A DNA stretch of 64,000 bases from NCBI GenBank assembly GCA_029959195.1, contig CP114125.1, positions 744,001 through 808,000 of the forward strand. Reading direction: 5' to 3'. Source of the stretch: Dictyophora rubrovolvata (taxonomy: Eukaryota; Basidiomycota; Agaricomycetes; Phallales; Phallaceae). This document shows positions 58,071 through 64,000 of the stretch, piece by piece; position 1 is the first letter of the stretch, and each line of letters opens with the position of its first letter. Position numbers and translations under genes: made by a program. Under the pieces are notes generated by a model. That model was not told the DNA's origin. It saw only the letters and a program-made list of their open reading frames with translations, and searched no databases.

Positions 58071-59817
58071 CTCCGAAGATAGAACTAAAGAAAATCACGC
58101 TTTGGAATCACCGTGTACAGTTGCGCCAGGAAAAAAACAAACGCGTACTTGAAACGGGTGAGACTGAAAGTAAGTTATAGGTGTCGCGGTGTGAGCTGGA
58201 GTATAGAAATGTTCGTTCAGGTGATGTGTACTTAAAAGGGAGCTACAGTGGTTCAGAGAAATGAATAAAGGGAGGGATGAAGCGCAAACACAAAGGCATT
58301 TCTCGGCATTTGTACGAAAACACCAGTGACTAGAACTGGACAGGAAAGGCCATTGACAAAAGCAAACTGCAGCAGCCACTCACGGTAAATGAGGTCATTC
58401 AGTTCGGACGTGCGGACATCGGCGTAGCCTCAACTTGAAAAATGACTTTTGACCAAAATGTGCCCAAAACACCAATTGATCGGGTAACTCATTGAGGGTT
58501 GAGGAATATTTTCTTTCAGCTTATTGTCTAACGGCATAATCTCCGTGGACAATAGGACGCGCATTCCCGCTCTTACCATTTCACTGTCCAACTCGAAAAC
58601 TATTCATGGGCAGCAAAAGTTATATCTTAGTGCCAGCGAGGAATTTGCCGAAGGAGGGTCGATCATTAGAACGTGATTGCTTATATAATCTTCTATTTCC
58701 ATCTTTGGGTCGAAAGCAGGCACTCTGTGGACATTGAAGTCGACCACCGTCTGGATAATGAATACTAGTTCGTACAGCATAAATTGAATATCCACAATTA
58801 ATTTCTTATATTTTGAGCCATTTTAACTAAAAATGATGCTATCTTAAGCCGTTCAAAGCGATCTTACGCCCTTTGAACAACGAAAGCAACTCAAGTCGTC
58901 GAGAACATTTAAGATTAGACATGTCAGTGAAAATGAATCTTTCTTCTCCAGCTGGAATTTCGCCGAGTGCTCCGCCATTTATTGACCTGTGGGTAAACGC
59001 AAACGTAGGTGCCTTTACACAAAATGCTGTTGTCAGCCCCAAGAAAATGATTAGCTTGACCAATCTTCTCCAGCAAGGCCCCCGTTTACTAGTACATAGT
59101 ATTGAGGCCGGGGCCAAAAATTTCCGGGCCTTTCAGCCCGAAATAAAATTGGATTATTTCGGTCATAGCAGGTGCCTCAAAGGAAGAGTCGAACTTGTAA
59201 TTATGAGAATGTATTCCTGTTGAAGGTGTGCATCTGTAATTCAATTATTGAGGGAGCTTTCTTGAGGTGGCATGTTCAAAAATCAAGAAAAAAAAACGCC
59301 CGAAATCGAGGTCGGTCCTGACCTCGATCCTAATAAACGGCCCTGCCACGGCATATAGTTGTACCTTGCAGGGTGAATGCCAAATGGGCAAATAGTTCAA
59401 GCAATGGAGTCGACCGGTGACTTCCCCGACATCTTAGCTGAAGCTACAAGGCATCACCGTGCAGTGAGTAGACGTAAGTTAGCCTAAAAGTACAATCGTC
59501 CAAGAAATGTGTCAAAGTTAGATCATTAGATGCAATTGGAGGGGTATAAAAATCAATATAGTGCGCTATTGAAAGTTTGAATTACCCTGGCAGGAGTGAC
59601 GGGACGATCTCAGTTGGGTACAAAGCAGTGTCAATCAAAAGGATCGCTCATCTCCGAATGGAAAGAGATGGAAGTTAGTTTGTCTTAGTTTGTCTTTTGC
59701 TGTCCACGGAGAAGTGGCGACCGTGACCATGGGTGACAAGTGACTAGTGACTACTAGTCACTTGGCGGTGAGACCCACAAATAGGATATTCTCCTCCCGA
59801 CTACACTCGTCATCACT
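58071..59817. other. Intergenic, 1.75 kb
   Basis: Holds the 5' flanks of two divergent genes. Overlapping small frames on both strands at 58839-59223 are mutually exclusive and unrecognised. A 9-bp hairpin with arms ATCGAGGTC and GACCTCGAT lies at about 59306-59329, next to an A9 tract. Confidence 0.35.
59738..59763. promoter_or_regulatory. Perfect inverted repeat upstream of acyl-CoA synthetase
   Basis: Arms AAGTGACTAGT and ACTAGTCACTT with a 4-base spacer; pairing extends one further base each side. It sits 55-80 bp before the start codon, so it could be a dimeric transcription-factor site or a 5' UTR hairpin. Confidence 0.45.
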
Positions 59818-62259
59818 ATGCCATCTTATCCACCAGCTACCGTTGAAGTTGGAGAAGCAACCCCAGGATGCTCCCGAGCTCGCCGCGCCTGGCTTCATCC
59901 TGAATATCTCACAGAAAGGCCTGCCGAAGGTATCAATGTTGTGTCCGACATTCTTGACTATTCTACCAGGATGCAAGGCACCAAAGAGGCTTTCGGGTGG
60001 CGAGATATCGTAAAGGTCCATTCTGAAACCAAGAAAGTTGCAGATGGAAAGGGAGGGCATGAGGAAAAAACCTGGCAATACTACGAATTGACCGATTTCA
60101 AGACATTAAACTTCGTTGAAACGTCCGAATGGGTCCAGGACATTGCTAATGGCCTCATTGAACTTGGTTTTAATGCGAAAGATGTTCTCAATATTTACGC
60201 TTCCACTAGGTTCGCTCCCCTCTCTCCTCATGTTTTCTGAGAAAGAAGTGCTTACGCGTCTCTCCGTCCAGTATGCATTGGCGAGTCATATTCGAGTCAT
60301 GCATGCTTGTCAATATTTCCGCTGCCACAGCGTATGACAGTCTTGGTGAATCCGGTTTATTACATGCCCTCAATGAACCCGAGTGCGCTGGCGTTTTCAC
60401 GAATCATGACCTTATCCCCACTTTAAACAACGTTATTAACCAGGCACCTACCGTTCGAGTTGTCATCTACGATGGTCAACCGAAGGAGAGCGATTTGCAG
60501 AAATTACGCTCTTCTCGTGAAGGCATCAAGGTCCTCAGTCTAGACGAGTTACGGGCTATTGGTAAAGGAAAACCACGGCCGAATCGTCTTCCAACTCCCG
60601 GAGATATTTCATGTATTATGTATACTAGTGGAACGACGGGCGCCCCGAAAGGAGTCGTTCTCAAACACAGGCAAATCGTGGCCGTAGGTTAGTTCCATAG
60701 AGTATTTCAGTCATAAACGCTATGATTAATCCTTTTTCACCTTTAGTTGGCGGTGTAAGAGACCTTCTGCAAGACGAGCTAAGCTCACTCGACAGAGTCC
60801 TTGCGCTTCTCCCTCTTGCTCACATCCTCGAAATGGTCGTTGAACTTACCGTCACATTCTACGGCGCTTACACTGGGTATGCTCGAATTAAAACTCTTAC
60901 CGATAATTCCGTTCGTAACTGTGCTGGTGATATCCGCGCTTTTCGACCGACTATCATGGCTGGTGTCCCAGCAGTTTGGGAAAACATGCGAAAGGCCATT
61001 CTGCATAAGGTTCAAGAAGGCGGTGTGATTAAAAAAGCTCTGTTCGACGGGTCGCTAAGCCTCAAACGAGCTAAAATACCGATACTAAGCCATGTCGCTG
61101 AGAAGCTGGTCCTTAGCAAGATTAAGGAAGTTACCGGCGGTCAGTTACGTTACGTTCTGAGTGGCGGTGCGCCTCTCAGTAAGGAAACGCAAGAGTTCTT
61201 GGGGATATCCTTGGTCATGATCTTGCAAGGTACGATCGTATTCACTTCTTTTGTTATACGCTATCTTTTGACCGATACATGCTTTCTACAGGCTATGGTC
61301 TCACAGAGACTTCAGCTGCCTCAGTTGTCATGCATCCCCGGTATCACTCATACGGCCCCATTGGGGTCGTCGTCCCTTGTCTTGAAATCAAATTGTTGGA
61401 CCACCCAGAAGCTGGCTACTTGCACACCAATACGATTCCTCAAGGGGAGATCTTAATGAGAGGTAACTCGGTCACAGAAGGGTACTATAAGAGGCCGGAT
61501 CTTAACAGCGATACGTCGATATTTACTGAGGATGGATGGTTTAGAACGGTAGGGTGTATTGTCTAAGCTAAAGTTTCCATTTCTTATGGTATTTTATTAG
61601 GGTGATATCGGCCAATTTAATGCCGACGGGACTTTAAGCGTTATTGATAGGTATGTCGTTATTGTATATAATGATTTGTATAGTACTTACTTGGTATCGC
61701 AGAATCAAGAACCTGGTCAAACTATTGGGAGGAGAGGTATCTGTTTTTTCTTTCTCTTCTCTGGGTCAGCACGGGGGGGCTTATCATTTTTACTAGTACG
61801 TCGCACTTGAACGTCTCGAATCCGTGTATAAGAGCTGTACATTGGTGGCTAATATCTGTGTGCACGCAAATCCTGAGGCAAGACAGCCCATCGCCATTAT
61901 TTTTCCCCATGAAGGGCATCTTCGTCAAATGCTCGAGGGATCTGACCTGTCTGCGTTGGCGGACAAATCTCTACCCGAGTTGTGTTCTAACTCTGATGTG
62001 AATAAGTTAGTTTTGAAGGAGTGTTCTGCAGTTGCCAAGAAGAATGGGTTCAAGGCCATTGAGCAATTACAAGGCGCGATTTTGATTGCGGATGAATGGA
62101 CACCTCATAGTGGACTCGTTACGGCTGCCCAGAAGCTACAGCGCAAGAAGATTGAAGAGAAGTATAAGCAACAAATCCAGGTATTCGCCTTTGTCACTCA
62201 GATCATCTTCATCTATACTGACGATTGTTCAGGAAACGTACCAGAACAGCAAGAAGTAA
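59818..62259 (+). CDS. Long-chain acyl-CoA synthetase
   Basis: Activates long-chain fatty acids with ATP and CoA (AMP-forming, FAA1/FAA4-type). About 690 residues in about eight exons. Start MPSYPPATVEVGEATPGCSR, then YYELTDFKTLNFVETSEWVQ, VNISAATAYDSLGESGLLHA, the AMP-binding signature YTSGTTGAPKGVV (60620), LPLAHILEM, FRPTIMAGVPAVWENMRKA, LRYVLSGGAPLSKETQEF, GYGLTETSA (61290), GEILMRGNSVTEGYYKRPD, DGWFRT joined to GDIGQFNADGTLSVIDR, IKNLVKLLGGE joined to YVALERLES, and LVTAAQKLQRKKI, ending ETYQNSKK. The final residues are not a standard peroxisomal SKL signal. Complete and apparently intact. Confidence 0.9.
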
Positions 62260-63268
62260 GAAGCCGCTGCGTTGATTACATACCAACTTTATATTTTTTA
62301 ACTTTTCCATGAAACCTATATACATACGCAATTTTTTTATATTTTTCAAAGTAACTTACTCCTAGCTCCTTTTTTGTACCGTACGAACAATGACACGATA
62401 AAGTTATCTATTTCTGATTGGACCATGTGTTGGCGCACACTGCAGTGACCACGTCACCATCTCCAGCGGTCGATCTGGCATCACTGATTTGAGTTGATTT
62501 TGACCATCGGTTGAAATTTCACCCCATGTATGTATGCCAAAAAAAGGTGAAAACAGCAAGCAAGCAAAATGCATAAACACTACACGTGCGCGCGTGCGGG
62601 TGTACTAAAGTGATGCCGGACTGAGCTGATTCGCAACCTATTTCACCGAGAAGGTCATGATGTTTGGTCATCTACGTCTTTGCTTCCGGACACGTTTTCC
62701 TGTTTACTGTTCTCAGGTATGTTTCTTTGGGCTACGGGGGATATATGCTTAACTTGCTTTTCCTCTGTAGAAGTGAACTATAGAGATGCTGTTGTATTTA
62801 TCGACGACTGGTGAACAGACTCCGATACGGTGAAATTCCTAGACTTTTCCATGGAAAAATTAATCACGGGTTCAGCTTGTGAGGGGCGACGTTCAAAAAA
62901 CACATGATGGGCAAATTCGAATGAAGATAACCTGTATAGGCAAAAGGCCATAGCTTAAAGTACAATCAAATTCAATTACAAACCATCTTTCATCACTCAA
63001 GTACTAACTTTCAAGGGACTCGTCTGATTATACGCGTCGTGCTGGAACCGAGGAAAACGCGTATGGACCAGTTGGACGCGCGTTTTAAGCTCGGAGACCC
63101 TCTCCACCATGAAATTTCATATGGCAGTAAACCCGTAAAATAGACGGAGATTCTCCTGACGGGCAGCCAGTGAAGTCGTCTTTCGAATCCATAGGAGGGC
63201 TATATAAGAAGAAGAGTATCGTCGGGGGTTGCTCTTCAGTTTCAAAAAACGCCTCGCCTTCGAGCACG
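62260..63268. promoter_or_regulatory. Intergenic and CE1 promoter
   Basis: No gene. A CGTGCGCGCGTGCG stretch lies at about 62585. ACGCGT sites occur at about 63034 and 63056, and GGCTATATAAG at about 63198, some 70 bp before the esterase start, is a good TATA box. Confidence 0.45.
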
Positions 63269-64000
63269 ATGTTCTTCAAAGCACTCAGAAGCTTGACATT
63301 CATCGCGACTGCGTATGCAGCGTCGTTGCAACAATTCACCGGAAACTTTGGATCTAATCCTACAGGTGTAGGTTTTTACTACTACACGCCCGCGACGTTA
63401 CAAAACCCACCACCCGTCCTCGTCGCCGCACATCAATGTACAGGAACGGCGCAGGAGTACTACGAATCTACGACCTACAGCAGTCTTGCTGATCAGTATG
63501 GCCTGATTGTTATCTACCCCAACGCTCCCACTGCCGGTGGATGCTGGGATGTTCATACCAATGCTACGTTGACACACAACGGCGGTGGTGATTCATTAGG
63601 TATCGTTTCTATGGTCCGGTACGCTATCAGCACTTGGGGAGCTGACCCGACCCGCGCTTTCGTTACTGGCACGAGTTCTGGTGCTATGATGACCAATGTA
63701 CTTATTGGTGCATATCCCGATGTCTTTGTTGGAGGCGCTGCGTTCTCCGGCGTACCCTTTGGCTGCTTCGCTGGTGCTAGTGCTTGGAATACTCAGTGTG
63801 CTCTCGGTGAAGTTATTATGACTCCTGAACAATGGGTACGTTTACAAAAAAAAATTGCCCCGTTTGAGTAATAGGGGCTTATATGTTTCCGAAAGGGTGA
63901 CCTTGTCCGCAACGCTTACCCGGGATACACTGGCGCACGTCCCAGCATGCAAGTATGGCATGGAACTGCGTGAGTTTTACGGCTCGGAAATACTGTAGAA
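63269..64000 (+). CDS. Secreted CE1-type esterase, 5' part
   Basis: Start [17 protein letters not shown] (signal peptide, cut near AYA-A). The ATG at 63269 is preferred over one at 63170 because it gives the signal peptide directly after a TATA box. Then [57 protein letters not shown] and the nucleophile elbow [30 protein letters not shown]. This is typical for carbohydrate esterase family 1 (PHB-depolymerase-like, acetylxylan or feruloyl esterases) attacking plant wall. An intron at about 63836-63891 leads to [24 protein letters not shown], where the window ends. The catalytic Asp and His lie outside or at the edge. Confidence 0.85.

Noticed and set aside
58095-58379. 94-residue minus-strand frame starting MAAAVCFCQ
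   Set aside because: Cys/Ser/His-rich with no homology signal; likely 5' UTR or promoter of the zinc-finger gene.
59306-59329. GAGGTC hairpin followed by other GC-rich bases as a terminator
   Set aside because: Rho-independent terminators are not expected in a nuclear fungal genome; noted only as a hairpin.
1-64000. CRISPR arrays, bacterial operons, rRNA or tRNA genes
   Set aside because: No regular spaced repeats, no rRNA-like sequence and no tRNA cloverleaf recognised; gene structure is eukaryotic.

Overview
The window looks like a basidiomycete fungus, most probably an agaricomycete. Protein genes are split by many short GT...AG introns of about 45-65 nt. The gene set is fungal: multi-intron NCS1 permease, pepsin-like protease, F-box, Uls1/Rrp-type SNF2 translocase, midasin, CDC123, mitochondrial RRF and CE1 esterase. 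The left part carries TG...CA LTRs with 5-bp target duplications and copies that differ mainly by CpG transitions, as expected for methylated fungal repeats. All identifications come from reading the sequence; no database search was run.

Layout. (1) 1-12.6 kb is a nested repeat island. Its core is a recurrent module of about 2.3 kb encoding two proteins of unknown function (ORF A and ORF B), which look like relatives of each other. I see four copies: a 3' fragment on the minus strand (about 1.74-2.59 kb), a damaged plus copy (2.6-6.19 kb), a decayed minus copy (6.2-7.6 kb) and a nearly intact plus copy (9.1-11.37 kb). Three solo LTRs with perfect target duplications (560-1159, 3540-4199, 5282-5882) and a dead DDE transposase (7.67-8.73 kb) are inserted in or beside them. 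(2) 12.6-25.3 kb is a mixed zone. It holds an aspartic protease whose second active-site motif is disrupted, a 1.3-kb terminal-inverted-repeat element with a small gene inside, an NCS1 permease, and several unrecognised or broken genes, including the C-terminal part of a RecQ-like helicase frameshifted at a run of nine G. (3) 26.4-58 kb is dense conserved chromosome: F-box protein, SNF2/RING translocase, 40S protein S19, the giant midasin AAA ATPase, CDC123, mitochondrial ribosome recycling factor, a RING+RRM protein and a C2H2-like zinc-finger protein. (4) 59.8-64 kb has a long-chain acyl-CoA synthetase and the start of a secreted CE1 esterase that runs off the window.

How the genes fit together. 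The conserved block is rich in translation genes. RPS19 and midasin (60S pre-ribosome remodelling) are divergent from a 226-bp gap. Midasin converges on CDC123 (eIF2 assembly) with about 40 bp between stops. CDC123 is divergent from mitochondrial RRF across 83 bp. The left island is the least explained part: the two-ORF module has no reverse transcriptase, integrase or transposase that I can see, yet it is repeated, has TG...CA-like ends and keeps open frames in its best copy.
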